DNA of 64,000 nt from GCA-2737665 sp044344795 (GCA_044344795.1 JBIJCF010000001.1:62001-126000); one strand, 5' to 3'; shown: positions 53,302 to 62,820, counted from the stretch's first letter. Notes: generated by a model from the sequence alone, not told the origin. Made by a program: numbers and translations.

Positions 53302-54579
53302 TTATCTCAGTTTCAATGTTGCTATAGCTAGCACTCCTAACATGATTCCAACGATCCAGAATCGTGATACGATTTTGGATTCATGAAAACCTTTCTTCTG
53401 ATAATGATGGTGCAAAGGCGACATCAGAAACAAGCGATTCGCTTTCGCATAATCGATACCATACTTCTTTTTGCGGTATTTGAATACAGCCACCTGAAGA
53501 ATGACACTTAAATTTTCTACAAAAAAAACTCCACAGATAATCGGAATGAGTAACTCCTTGCGAATTGCAATTGCGAATACTGCGATAATTCCGCCTAACG
53601 CGAGACTACCGGTATCACCCATAAACACTTGGGCCGGGTAAGCATTGTACCACAAGAATCCGACACATGCACCAACAAATGCAGCAATAAAAATTACTAG
53701 CTCGCCTGTATCGGGGATATACATAATATTGAGGTAATCGGCGAAAATGGTATTACCTGATACATAAGCCAGAATACCAAGTACCACACCAATGATTGCA
53801 GATGTCCCTGCTGCAAGTCCGTCGATACCATCGGTTACGTTTGCGCCGTTGGAAACAGCGGTGATAATGAAGATTACAATCGGTATAAAAATGATCCAAG
53901 CCCACTGTCGCGCAGCATCACCAAAAACTCCGGCTATATCCGTATAATCAAATTCATTATTCTTTAAAAACGGAATTGTGGTAGCAAGCGATTTTGTTTC
54001 GTTCTTAGAAAACAACGGAAGATCATTACCATTTACATTCTGTGCTGCCGGAGTACCACTTGTCAGTGATAACAAATCTTTACTTTCCAAATTAACTTTT
54101 TCACGAACTACAACTGCATCGCTGAAATACAATGTACATCCAACGATTATACCCAATCCTACCTGACCCATTACCTTAAACTTCCCGTGCAAACCAGCTT
54201 TGTCTTTCTTAAATACTTTGATATAATCGTCAAGAAAACCAATCACACCTAGCCAGACAGTTGAAACGATCATCAGGATGATGTATACATTATCCAAACG
54301 CGCAAACAACAGCGTCGGAATTAGAATTGCAGAGAGTATGATCAAACCACCCATAGTTGGTGTTCCTTCCTTCTCCTTCTGACCTGTTAAGCCCAGGTCG
54401 CGCACCGTTTCGCCTACTTGCATCCGACGGAGAAAACCAATGATGCGTTTACCAAACACCATTGAAATAAGCAGCGACACAAACACGGCCATAGCAGCGC
54501 GGAAAGAGATGTAACGAAACACTCCGGCTCCGGGGAAATTATACGCTTGGTCTAGCCAATAGAACAAATAGTACAACAT
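53302..54579 (-). CDS. mraY: Phospho-N-acetylmuramoyl-pentapeptide transferase
   Basis: 425 residues, about ten transmembrane helices, makes lipid I. Motifs: TPTMGGLIIL, FLDDYIKVFKKD, NVTDGIDGLAAGTSAI, FMGDTGSLALGG and SPLHHHYQKKGFHESKI. It is about 65 residues longer than E. coli MraY because of a soluble insert (about 150-220, NGNDLPLFSKNETKS) common in this phylum. Two-base gap to murD. Confidence 0.97.
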   Translation of the reverse strand: MLYYLFYWLDQAYNFPGAGVFRYISFRAAMAVFVSLLISMVFGKRIIGFLRRMQVGETVRDLGLTGQKEKEGTPTMGGLIILSAILIPTLLFARLDNVYIILMIVSTVWLGVIGFLDDYIKVFKKDKAGLHGKFKVMGQVGLGIIVGCTLYFSDAVVVREKVNLESKDLLSLTSGTPAAQNVNGNDLPLFSKNETKSLATTIPFLKNNEFDYTDIAGVFGDAARQWAWIIFIPIVIFIITAVSNGANVTDGIDGLAAGTSAIIGVVLGILAYVSGNTIFADYLNIMYIPDTGELVIFIAAFVGACVGFLWYNAYPAQVFMGDTGSLALGGIIAVFAIAIRKELLIPIICGVFFVENLSVILQVAVFKYRKKKYGIDYAKANRLFLMSPLHHHYQKKGFHESKIVSRFWIVGIMLGVLAIATLKLR

Positions 54580-54583
54580 GTAC

Positions 54584-56047
54584 TTAGTGTGTTTTTAAGT
54601 TCAACTCTTCCGTTAATATTTGTAGGTCATCAAATGGATGTTTAACTCCGTTGACTTCCTGGTATTTTTCGTGACCCTTTCCTGCCACAAGGATGATATC
54701 GCCCGGCTTAGCTAATGCTACAGCTGTGCGGATTGCTTCTCTCCGATCGACAATGGATAGTACTTTACGTGCATTATGCGCTTCCACACCCGCCTCCATC
54801 ATTTTGATTATGGATGTAGGATCCTCACTTCTCGGATTATCAGAAGTCAGAATTGTTTTTTCGCTATTATTAGCTGCAATGGCTGCCATTATAGGACGCT
54901 TGGCGGCATCACGATTTCCACCGCATCCGACAATTGTGATTACAGACTCATTGCCGCCGCGGATATCATTTATCGTTCGTAAAACATTTTCTAATGCGTC
55001 AGGAGTATGTGCATAATCTACGATGCCAATAATTCCGGAGTCGGAACGCACGTACTGAAATCTACCTTCAACCGAATTAAGTGTACTTAGTGTCGTTAAT
55101 ACATGCATTTTATCACGACCCAACAGAATAGCTGTTGCATACACAGCAGTTAAATTGTAAGCATTGAAAGACCCGATTAAACGACTCCACATTTCAGTAC
55201 CATCCATAGAAAGATGCAATCCTGTAAAGTGATTTTCGAGGATGCGACACTTGAAATCAGCAAGATGTTGTACAGAAAAACTGCGCTTTAAAGCACGCGT
55301 ATTTTGCACCATCACCGCACCATTCGAATCATCTTTGTTAATCAACGCAAATGCATCACTTGGCAACTGATCGAAGAAACCTTTCTTTGCTTTGATATAG
55401 GCATCGAAGGTTTTGTGGTAGTCTAAATGGTCGTGGGTAATATTTGTAAATACACCGCCGGCAAAACGCACACCATAAATTCTCTTCTGCACGACGCTAT
55501 GCGAACTCACTTCCATGAATGCATACTTACAACCGGCATCAACCATCTGACGCAATAGTCGATTCAATTCAATCGCATCAGGTGTTGTATGTGTAGCAAT
55601 AATTTCCTCACCGTTAATCATGTTACGCACAGTAGTCAACATGCCAACTTTATAACCGAGATCCTTGAATAGTCTATACAACAACGTTACTGTTGTTGTT
55701 TTTCCATTAGTACCGGTAACACCAATCAACTTCAATGATTCCGAAGGATTATCATAAAAGTTAGCAGCCATGACGCTAAGTGCAGAAGATGAATCTGCAA
55801 CCAGCACGTAGGTAACTTTATCGGAGCGTTCTGCAGGTAATTCTTCACAGACAATAACAACAGCACCAGATGACTGCGCGTTACTGATAAACGCATGACC
55901 ATCAGCACTCACACCACGAACCGCAACGAACATGCACTCCTTGGTAATTCTGCGTGAATCGAAAGTGATTGCAGCAACCGCAACATTGGTTGAGCCGTGA
56001 ACCTCGACTAACTGAACTTTATATAATATGTCGCGCAATAATTTCAT
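54584..56047 (-). CDS. murE: UDP-MurNAc-tripeptide synthetase (meso-DAP type)
   Basis: 487 residues. ATP loop VTGTNGKTTTVTLLYRL, TTPDAIELNRLLRQMVDAG substrate segment, HDHLDYHKT, and DNPRSEDP. The DNPR motif is the specificity signature for meso-diaminopimelate in place of Lys. It overlaps ftsI by four bases. Confidence 0.96.
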   Translation of the reverse strand: MKLLRDILYKVQLVEVHGSTNVAVAAITFDSRRITKECMFVAVRGVSADGHAFISNAQSSGAVVIVCEELPAERSDKVTYVLVADSSSALSVMAANFYDNPSESLKLIGVTGTNGKTTTVTLLYRLFKDLGYKVGMLTTVRNMINGEEIIATHTTPDAIELNRLLRQMVDAGCKYAFMEVSSHSVVQKRIYGVRFAGGVFTNITHDHLDYHKTFDAYIKAKKGFFDQLPSDAFALINKDDSNGAVMVQNTRALKRSFSVQHLADFKCRILENHFTGLHLSMDGTEMWSRLIGSFNAYNLTAVYATAILLGRDKMHVLTTLSTLNSVEGRFQYVRSDSGIIGIVDYAHTPDALENVLRTINDIRGGNESVITIVGCGGNRDAAKRPIMAAIAANNSEKTILTSDNPRSEDPTSIIKMMEAGVEAHNARKVLSIVDRREAIRTAVALAKPGDIILVAGKGHEKYQEVNGVKHPFDDLQILTEELNLKTH

Positions 56048-58173
56048 AATGACAATTCAAGTTCGATTTCATCAGTTGGTTTCAAGGCTGTTCCCACCGG
56101 GATGGATTGACTTTTCACTGTACCCGCACCTTTAATGCGAACACGATATCCCGCTGATTCTAAAAAGAACATAGCATCAGCACCCACCATGCCTCGCATA
56201 TCAGGCATTGTTTTCTTTTTTAATACCGATTCAACGTTGACTTTGCTGCTGTGATAAACAGCTCCGGAGTCATTTCTTTTAAATTCGATTACATCCGATT
56301 CTGAAAATGATTCTCCTGATGTCTTTAACATCAGTCCACGGGCGGCGATCAAAGTATGTGCGTATAATCCACGCTTTACATTTGGCAACTCAGCAATAGG
56401 ATTTTTTGCGGGTTGTGAATTATGTATATCTAATTCTGTTGCGTAAACACGATCTGCGATTTGTTTAAACACAGGACCTGCAACAACACCGCCATAGTAA
56501 GCGTCGTTAGAAGGTGAGTTGACGATAACGATGCATGAATATTTCGGTTTATCTGCCGGAAAGTATCCAACAAACGAAGCCTGATAGGTTACACCATTCG
56601 CACCTTTGTATCCTTTGCCCTGCGCCACTTGCGCTGTTCCCGTTTTTCCGGCAACACGATACGAAGTGTTCTTTAAACTTTTAGCAGTTCCATTTTGCAC
56701 AACGCCTTCCAGCAATTGTTGTGCGGCAGCAACAGCTTCCGGCTTAGCAATCGCAGGATTAATTACTTCAACAGGAAATGACTCTACTACTTTACCACGA
56801 TCCTGAATTTCTTTCACCAATCGAGGCTTCACCATCACGCCGTTATTCGCAACTGCATTGTATAATGTGAGTGTTTGTAATGGAGTAATTAGTGATTCGT
56901 AACCTATCGATAACCAAGGCAATGAAGTTCCATACCAATCCTTATCTCCGGCATTTTTAATACGTGACTTTCCTTCACCGGCAATTGACAATCCAAGTTG
57001 TTTACCAAAACCGATTTGATTTAAACCATCCGTAAACTGCTTCGGTTGTTTAGCATATGCACGATGTATGATTCGAGAAATCCCAACATTACTAGATTCC
57101 CAGAACGCTTCCTCCAACGTTACTTCGTTCTTCTTCGGAGGATGAGAATCCTTCATGGTGCGATCGAAATACTTGTACTCGCCACTATTCAGATCAACTT
57201 TATCAGAAAGCTTCGCAACACCATCATTCATTGCGACAAGTAGTGAAGCGAGTTTAAACGTAGAACCGGGCTCGCGAGCGTCGGCAATCGCATAATTAAA
57301 ATCTTCCTGATAAACTCCGGAATCTTTTCTGGTCAGATTAGCAATAGCTCGAATTTCTCCGGTCGTCACCTCCATCAACACAACACAACCATACTTTGCA
57401 TCATGCGCACTTAACGAGTTCATTAAAGCGTTCTCAGCAACATCCTGAATATTGATATCAATAGTCGTAATGACATCTTTACCATGTTGTGGTTCAATTT
57501 CATTATCGTTATTCAGCGGCATCCAAACGCCACCGGCAATTTTCCGCATTAGACGCTTGCCGCTAATTCCTGTCAATACAGAATCGTACGCACCTTCAAG
57601 ACCCACTTTTAATCCGTCAGGACGAGCATATCCAATAGTACGTGCTGCCAACATCCGGAAAGGCAATTCACGCTTATTTGTTTGCACGTATATGAAACCA
57701 CCCTTGTATTTGCCTACACGAAATAGCGGCAACGTCTTTAACTCCTGCAACTGTTTGAACGAAACGTTCCGTGCCAGCAACTGATAACGATGACCGTCTT
57801 TTCGTGCTTTAAGAATTAATCGGGCGTATTCACGTTCACTTTTTTCTGCAAGAACATGAGCAAGTCCCTTTGCAAGAGCGCGAGCGCTATCCTGGAACTC
57901 CGCATCGTCGATAAATGAATTTGCAAAAGGATCTATTCCTACTTCGTAATAAGGAAGCGATGTTGCCAACAAAGATCCGTCAACTGCAAAAATATTTCCG
58001 CGAACAGCTTCAATGTCGAGTTCCTTCACCATGAAGTTCTCCGCCTCCATCTTCCACTTTTCGCCTTGCGCAATTTGAACGAAGAAAACACGCGACAAAA
58101 TGGCCGCAGCAAACAAGCAGCAGAAGATGTACACAACGTACACGCGACGCAAAATATGTTTATTGCTTTCCAT
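56044..58173 (-). CDS. ftsI: Septal transpeptidase FtsI (PBP3-like) with PASTA domain
   Basis: 709 residues. Short cytoplasmic start, one transmembrane helix (about 10-30), PBP dimer domain, and transpeptidase with the three motifs GSTFKLAS, SSNVG and AGKTGTAQ. The last 65 residues (TMPDMRGMVGADAMFFLE and SIPVGTALKPTDEIELEL) are a PASTA domain. It cross-links septal peptidoglycan with FtsW. Overlaps the ftsL-like gene by 14 bases. Confidence 0.95.
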   Translation of the reverse strand: MESNKHILRRVYVVYIFCCLFAAAILSRVFFVQIAQGEKWKMEAENFMVKELDIEAVRGNIFAVDGSLLATSLPYYEVGIDPFANSFIDDAEFQDSARALAKGLAHVLAEKSEREYARLILKARKDGHRYQLLARNVSFKQLQELKTLPLFRVGKYKGGFIYVQTNKRELPFRMLAARTIGYARPDGLKVGLEGAYDSVLTGISGKRLMRKIAGGVWMPLNNDNEIEPQHGKDVITTIDINIQDVAENALMNSLSAHDAKYGCVVLMEVTTGEIRAIANLTRKDSGVYQEDFNYAIADAREPGSTFKLASLLVAMNDGVAKLSDKVDLNSGEYKYFDRTMKDSHPPKKNEVTLEEAFWESSNVGISRIIHRAYAKQPKQFTDGLNQIGFGKQLGLSIAGEGKSRIKNAGDKDWYGTSLPWLSIGYESLITPLQTLTLYNAVANNGVMVKPRLVKEIQDRGKVVESFPVEVINPAIAKPEAVAAAQQLLEGVVQNGTAKSLKNTSYRVAGKTGTAQVAQGKGYKGANGVTYQASFVGYFPADKPKYSCIVIVNSPSNDAYYGGVVAGPVFKQIADRVYATELDIHNSQPAKNPIAELPNVKRGLYAHTLIAARGLMLKTSGESFSESDVIEFKRNDSGAVYHSSKVNVESVLKKKTMPDMRGMVGADAMFFLESAGYRVRIKGAGTVKSQSIPVGTALKPTDEIELELSL

Positions 58174-58579
58174 CCTGTGCAGTTGCTATATCTGTTGATG
58201 TAACCGTAATCTTAATTGGAGGCTCTACCGACTCTTTAATTCCTAATGGAGCCGAACGCCGTGCCACTTCCGATTGCTTACTAATGAACATCACATCTGA
58301 AGTTGAAATGATGAATTCCGAACGCAACTCTTTTAAATCGTTGCTCAATCTGTTCAGTTTGCGAATCTGCTCTTCTGCGTAGTAGCCGTTGGAGATATAA
58401 AACAACGCCACCACTGTCAGAAAAAGCAAAAACGGCAATGAACGCAGCGCTTGCTCTTTTGATAAGAACGAACCACTTAGTAAACTTCCAACGGTACGAG
58501 TGACGACATTTCCTTTACCTGATTTTACTTCAGGCTTCTCCTCTATCGGCTTCTTCTCTATTATTTTATTTTTCGTCAT
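58160..58579 (-). CDS. ftsL: FtsL-like division protein
   Basis: 139 residues. A basic cytoplasmic start, one helix (LPFLLFLTVVALFYISNGYY) and a short periplasmic coiled coil (EEQIRKLNRLSNDLKELRSE), the FtsL form. Sequence is poorly conserved in the family, so size, topology and place between rsmH and ftsI carry the assignment. Overlaps rsmH by four bases. Confidence 0.8.
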   Translation of the reverse strand: MTKNKIIEKKPIEEKPEVKSGKGNVVTRTVGSLLSGSFLSKEQALRSLPFLLFLTVVALFYISNGYYAEEQIRKLNRLSNDLKELRSEFIISTSDVMFISKQSEVARRSAPLGIKESVEPPIKITVTSTDIATAQDGKQ

Positions 58580-59493
58580 TCCGCAATCGGCGGTTTTTCT
58601 GCTATTCTTAGTTTGGCGCTTCGCGCGCGTGAGTTCAATTCAATTTCTTCGTCTGATGGAACAATTGGTTTTCTATTCACCGGCTCCAGCGGTCGTAATA
58701 GATTTCCATAGAAATCCTTTTCTTCCTTTCCTTCTATGTTCCCGAAGCGCATAAAATTTTTCACCATGCGATCTTCCAACGAGTGATAGGAAATCACCAC
58801 CAACCGACCTCCGGGAGCTAACACCTCAACAGATTGTTTCAGTAATTCTTCAAGCGCTTTCATCTCTGCATTGATTTCAATACGCAGAGCCTGAAACACC
58901 TGAGCGAGATACCTAAACTCTTTTCCACGAGGAAGACAACCTGCGATCGCTTCTTTCAATTCTGCTATTGTGAGAATTGGTTGATCGTTTCGAGCATTTA
59001 CAATCAACTGAGTTAAACGTCCTGCATTCTCCATTTCGCCATATAGCGAGAAGATTTTTTTCAACTGATGCGGCTCGTAAGTATTAAGCACATCAGCGGC
59101 AGTAGTAGTAGCATTTCTATTCATGCGCATATCCAGTGGTCCATCAAAGCGAGTAGAAAACCCGCGATCCGGACGATCAATCTGGTGCGATGAAATGCCT
59201 AAGTCGGCTAAAATTCCATGCACCGGAATGGCACTGTGCAAGCGCAGAAAGTTTTTCAGAAATCTGAAATTCTGCCCTACCAGCGTAAATCGCTTATCAT
59301 CAGGTACATTTTGCAATGCATCTTCATCCTGATCAAAAGCGATCACGCGACCATTTTCATTCAGTCTTTCGAGAATTGCTCGTGTGTGTCCTCCGCCTCC
59401 AAAGGTGACATCTACATAGATGCCGTTTGGTCGGATTAACAATCCCTCCAGACATTCATTTAAAAGAACTGACTTATGGTATATCGATGTCAT
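58576..59493 (-). CDS. rsmH: 16S rRNA m4C1402 methyltransferase
   Basis: 305 residues, also called MraW. Begins YHKSVLLNECLEGL, then SAM motif VDVTFGGGGHTRAILE, LADLGISSHQIDRPDRGFS, LDMRMNR and ISYHSLEDRMVKNFMR. Methylates N4 of C1402 in the decoding centre. Its start lies 20 bases inside the end of mraZ. Confidence 0.96.
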   Translation of the reverse strand: MTSIYHKSVLLNECLEGLLIRPNGIYVDVTFGGGGHTRAILERLNENGRVIAFDQDEDALQNVPDDKRFTLVGQNFRFLKNFLRLHSAIPVHGILADLGISSHQIDRPDRGFSTRFDGPLDMRMNRNATTTAADVLNTYEPHQLKKIFSLYGEMENAGRLTQLIVNARNDQPILTIAELKEAIAGCLPRGKEFRYLAQVFQALRIEINAEMKALEELLKQSVEVLAPGGRLVVISYHSLEDRMVKNFMRFGNIEGKEEKDFYGNLLRPLEPVNRKPIVPSDEEIELNSRARSAKLRIAEKPPIAE

Positions 59494-59953
59494 CGGCCTT
59501 ATTACCCATGCTACCCATTACATCTTCCGCCAATGCTCCAAAATCCACAGCAGGATCACTGATTGCATTTTCGTAAGCATCCTTATCCCAGATTTCAATG
59601 ACATTAACTGCAGAGGACATGACTACATTTTTTCCGATGCCTGCATACGACATCAGATCTTTTGGAATCAGAATCCTTCCGCTGCTATCCATTTCCACCA
59701 TTTTCACTCCGGCACTAAATGCACGAATGAAATCGACATTCTTCTTTTTGAATCGGTTCAATTTGTTGACATCCTGCATCAACTTCTCCCACTCCGACAT
59801 CGGATAGAGCTCCAAACACTTTTGAAACACACTCCGCTTCAACACAAATCCTTTATCCAAAACCGGCTGCAACTGCTTCTTAAAAGCAACAGGCAACACC
59901 AGACGCGCTTTCGCATCTACATTTCCTTCGTGTACGCCGATTAAAGTGATCAT
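59474..59953 (-). CDS. mraZ: Transcriptional regulator MraZ
   Basis: 159 residues from ATG 59953; 15 codons further upstream are open but would cross the promoter. Two AbrB-like (SpoVT) swapped-hairpin repeats: MITLIGVHEGNVDAKARLVL at the N-terminus and MVEMDSSGRILIPKDLMSYA at about 95-115. MraZ represses its own dcw operon by binding TGGGN repeats; three such repeats lie 38-62 bases upstream of its start. Confidence 0.94.
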   Translation of the reverse strand: MITLIGVHEGNVDAKARLVLPVAFKKQLQPVLDKGFVLKRSVFQKCLELYPMSEWEKLMQDVNKLNRFKKKNVDFIRAFSAGVKMVEMDSSGRILIPKDLMSYAGIGKNVVMSSAVNVIEIWDKDAYENAISDPAVDFGALAEDVMGSMGNKADDIDIP

Positions 59954-59990
59954 GATTTTGAACTGAACGTGGTAAAAATAAAGAATAAAA

Positions 59991-60015
59991 ACCCACAAAA
60001 ACCCACTTTACCCCA
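59991..60015 (-). promoter_or_regulatory. MraZ operator: three TGGGN repeats at 10-base period
   Basis: On the minus strand TGGGG (plus 60011-60015), TGGGT (60001-60005) and TGGGT (59991-59995), each separated by exactly five bases. This matches the direct-repeat site bound by MraZ in Escherichia coli and Mycoplasma, and it lies 38-62 bases upstream of mraZ. Confidence 0.85.
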
Positions 60016-60368
60016 CTTTTGTTGATAACTTCTCAATTTTCATTGTCAGAAGTGAAGCATTTTGAATTATAAAAGCCTCTATAAACATTGATTTTATTGA
60101 GTTTTTACGAATTTCACAAGCAATTATTTCGGTGGGAGAAATTAACATGCCGCCTTTCAAGACATAAATGCATGAATTTAAACTCCAGCTTGTGATCACT
60201 AGGTATTATTGGCTCTAAATCCTTTATTTAATGATGTTTCAGGGTATTTTACATCAGCGAAGATGACGGGTCTAAAAAATGATGATTTTATATCAATATC
60301 ATTTAAATGCGTTAGAAATCATTGATATTTCAATGTTTGAGATAATTTTCGCTGTCGGTGGATATTGA

Positions 60369-60376
60369 TATCTTTA
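60369..60376 (+). promoter_or_regulatory. Promoter -7 box of the acyltransferase gene
   Basis: TATCTTTA ends four bases before the ATG at 60381; one mismatch to TAnnTTTG. TTTT lies 19 bases upstream. Confidence 0.45.
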
Positions 60377-60380
60377 GCAC

Positions 60381-61220
60381 ATGGATCAGCATGAGCGATT
60401 TATAGACATTGAGCAAATCATTGCATCCAAAAATCCAGGCTTATTAAAGTGGTTGCCGGGCCCTATCCTGCGCTATGTTAAACGGATTTTGCATGAAGCG
60501 GACGTTAACAAATTCATGGCTCTTCACGGCAACAAAAAAGGAATAGCGTTTATTCATGAAGTCTTTCACGAGTTTGATGTGCGCATCGAATCACAAGGGA
60601 TAGAGCACATTCCGACAAAAGGTGGTTGTTATATTGTCGGCAATCATCCTTTAGGTGGTCTTGATGGATTGGCTTTGATTGATGGTGTTTGCAATCAGCG
60701 TCGCGATATTCAATTTTTGGTAAATGACATTTTATTGCACCTGGAACCATTACACGATTTTTTTGTGCCGGTAAATAAACATGGCACACAACGCGAAGCT
60801 GAAAAAATTGAAGCTGCTTATCGGTCTGAAAATGCAATTCTAATTTTTCCTGCAGGACTCGTATCGCGTAAGCAAAATGGTGAAGTCAGCGATTTAGAAT
60901 GGAAAAAAAGTTTCGTTAATAAGGCAGTACAATACCATCAACCTATAGTTCCTGCTTTTATTGAAGGTGTCAATTCTCCTTTCTTTTACAATCTTGCCCT
61001 GTGGCGAAAGCGTTTAGGAATAAAAGCCAATATCGAAATGTTTTATCTCGTTGATGAGATGTATAAGCAGAAGAATAAAACCATTAGGATTATATTTGAC
61101 CAACCGGTTATGCCTTCGCACTTGGACAAAACTAAATCGCCAAGAGAATGGGCTCGACTGTTCCGTGATCAGGTATACGCCTTACGTGATCAGCGACCGG
61201 GTCCGTTTACAAAACATTGA
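60381..61220 (+). CDS. glsA: PlsC-like O-acyltransferase (probable aminolipid O-acyltransferase)
   Basis: 279 residues. Acyltransferase motif I is VGNHPLGGLDGLALID (NHx4D). Later segments VPVNKHGTQREAEKI and LIFPAGLVSRKQNGEV fit motifs II and III. It is paired with an OlsB-like N-acyltransferase 8 bases downstream. In Bacteroides thetaiotaomicron an N-acyltransferase/O-acyltransferase pair (GlsB and GlsA) makes glycine lipids, and OlsB/OlsA makes ornithine lipids. The pairing here supports aminolipid synthesis, but the amino acid is not determined. No signal peptide; membrane-associated. Confidence 0.75.
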   Translation: MDQHERFIDIEQIIASKNPGLLKWLPGPILRYVKRILHEADVNKFMALHGNKKGIAFIHEVFHEFDVRIESQGIEHIPTKGGCYIVGNHPLGGLDGLALIDGVCNQRRDIQFLVNDILLHLEPLHDFFVPVNKHGTQREAEKIEAAYRSENAILIFPAGLVSRKQNGEVSDLEWKKSFVNKAVQYHQPIVPAFIEGVNSPFFYNLALWRKRLGIKANIEMFYLVDEMYKQKNKTIRIIFDQPVMPSHLDKTKSPREWARLFRDQVYALRDQRPGPFTKH

Positions 61221-61228
61221 GTAATTAT

Positions 61229-62173
61229 ATGATGAAGCCGATTATTGATAGCATTGATAAAGCCATACTTAAAAGTGAACTCAATAGTTCGACGTTTATT
61301 CGTAATACCAACAATGGTAATAACGAAATCTACATCATTAACGACAATAACGCTCCAAACACTTTAAAGGAGATAGGAAGACTTCGTGAATTAACATTTC
61401 GCGCTGCCGGAGGCGGAACGGGGAAAGATTGTGATTTGGATGAATTTGATCTGGGTCCGCGTTGCTATGAGCAATTAATCGTGTGGAATCCGAACGACAT
61501 GGAGATTGTAGGAGGATACCGTTTCATTCGCTGTGATAAAGCCTTGGACGAACATGGTCATTATCACTTAGCTACTACAGAGCTTTTCAGATTCTCTGAG
61601 ACGTTCAAATCTAATTATCTACCGTACACTATTGAATTGGGGCGTTCATTCATTCAACCTCAATATCAGCCGTCATCGTCGAACAGAAAAGGTTTGTTTT
61701 CGCTGGATAATTTATGGGACGGATTGGGTGCACTAGTAATTGACCATAAGGACATTCGTTACTTCTTCGGAAAAGTTACCATGTACAGGCATTACGATGT
61801 TGCGGCGCGTGATCATATCATGGCATTTATGGATTATTACTTTCCGGATCATAACAAATTGGTTATTCCGATATTCAAAGTAATTCCGCAAACAGATACT
61901 ACTGCGTTCGTCGCGGAACTGAAAGATCTACCCTACAAGGATGGTCATCGTTTGCTCAATGCCTATGTTCGCTCGAGAGACGAATTTATTCCACCATTGG
62001 TGAACTCGTATATGAATTTAAGCGCGACAATGAAAAACTTCGGAACAGCGGTGAACGGAGAATTTGGCGACGTTGATGAAACCGGGATTATGGTGACGAT
62101 TTCAGATATCTATGATTCGAAAAAAGAACGTCACGTTGCGTCATACATAGAAGAACTTAAAGCACGACAGTAA
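61229..62173 (+). CDS. glsB: OlsB-like GNAT N-acyltransferase (probable aminolipid N-acyltransferase)
   Basis: 314 residues from ATG 61229 (a TTG four codons earlier is possible). The OlsB-family pattern is present: RELTFRAAGGGTGKDCDLDE followed by FDLGPRCYEQLIVW, IVGGYRFI, and TIELGRSFIQPQYQ. The C-terminal third has the second half of the hemolysin-like acyltransferase fold. It would join a 3-hydroxyacyl chain to an amino acid as the first step for an aminolipid. It is directly downstream of its O-acyltransferase partner and ends five bases before engB. Confidence 0.75.
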   Translation: MMKPIIDSIDKAILKSELNSSTFIRNTNNGNNEIYIINDNNAPNTLKEIGRLRELTFRAAGGGTGKDCDLDEFDLGPRCYEQLIVWNPNDMEIVGGYRFIRCDKALDEHGHYHLATTELFRFSETFKSNYLPYTIELGRSFIQPQYQPSSSNRKGLFSLDNLWDGLGALVIDHKDIRYFFGKVTMYRHYDVAARDHIMAFMDYYFPDHNKLVIPIFKVIPQTDTTAFVAELKDLPYKDGHRLLNAYVRSRDEFIPPLVNSYMNLSATMKNFGTAVNGEFGDVDETGIMVTISDIYDSKKERHVASYIEELKARQ

Positions 62174-62177
62174 AGCA

Positions 62178-62774
62178 ATGCAAATAAAATCAGCGAAATT
62201 TATTAAGAGCAGTGCGCGTGCAGATGAATGTCCTGTAACTACTTTACCAGAGTATGCGTTTATCGGACGATCCAATGTTGGAAAGAGTTCTCTCATCAAC
62301 ATGCTTACTAATCACAGTAAGCTGGCCAAAACATCCGGTCGTCCGGGAAAGACACAACTGATCAATCATTTTTTGATCAACGAAAACTGGTATCTCGTCG
62401 ACTTACCCGGTTACGGATATGCGAAGGTTTCCAAGGAATTGCGAGAGAAATTTGATAAGCTCATTACACATTACATTATGAAACGAGCTAATCTGCGTTG
62501 TGTATTTGTACTTGTGGACAGCAGAATTCCTCCTCAACCGATTGATATTTCCTTCATGAATAATCTGGGAGAAAATAATATTCCCTTCTGCATTGTATTT
62601 ACCAAGTGCGACAAGCAATCGAAAAATCAGATTCAAAAAATGTTTGCTGTTTACAAAAAGGAGTTGCTTAATTATTGGGAAGAATTGCCCAACTGTTTTT
62701 TCACTTCATCGGAATCGAAAATGGGACGTGAGGAATTAATGGAGTTTATTGAAGAGCACAATCAACTGCAATAA
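62178..62774 (+). CDS. engB: Ribosome biogenesis GTPase EngB (YihA/YsxC)
   Basis: 198 residues. G1 FIGRSNVGKSSLIN, G2 TSGRPGKTQL, G3 DLPGYGYAKVS, G4 FTKCDKQS, and G5 TSSES near the end. Required for 50S assembly and usually essential. Five bases after the N-acyltransferase gene. The stop overlaps the start of the shared terminator. Confidence 0.96.
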   Translation: MQIKSAKFIKSSARADECPVTTLPEYAFIGRSNVGKSSLINMLTNHSKLAKTSGRPGKTQLINHFLINENWYLVDLPGYGYAKVSKELREKFDKLITHYIMKRANLRCVFVLVDSRIPPQPIDISFMNNLGENNIPFCIVFTKCDKQSKNQIQKMFAVYKKELLNYWEELPNCFFTSSESKMGREELMEFIEEHNQLQ

Positions 62775-62803
62775 AAAAGACCCGCTGTTGACGGGTCTTT
62801 TTT
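62773..62803. terminator. Bidirectional terminator between engB and the convergent secreted gene
   Basis: Twelve-bp stem AAAAAAGACCCG/CGGGTCTTTTTT with a seven-base loop; A-run and T-run make it work in both directions. Confidence 0.9.
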
Positions 62804-62820
62804 ATGAAATAATCTTTTGT

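Larger units (their letters stand above)
59954..60380. other. Gene-free spacer between mraZ and the acyltransferase
   Basis: The part next to mraZ has the MraZ-operator repeats and the dcw promoter. From 60030 to 60368 it is AT-rich, with no convincing coding frame, hairpin or repeat. The two promoters are divergent. Confidence 0.7.

Noticed and set aside
53302..54579. 65-residue insert in MraY as an oddity
   Set aside because: A soluble insert of this size is common in MraY of Bacteroidota, so it is not notable.
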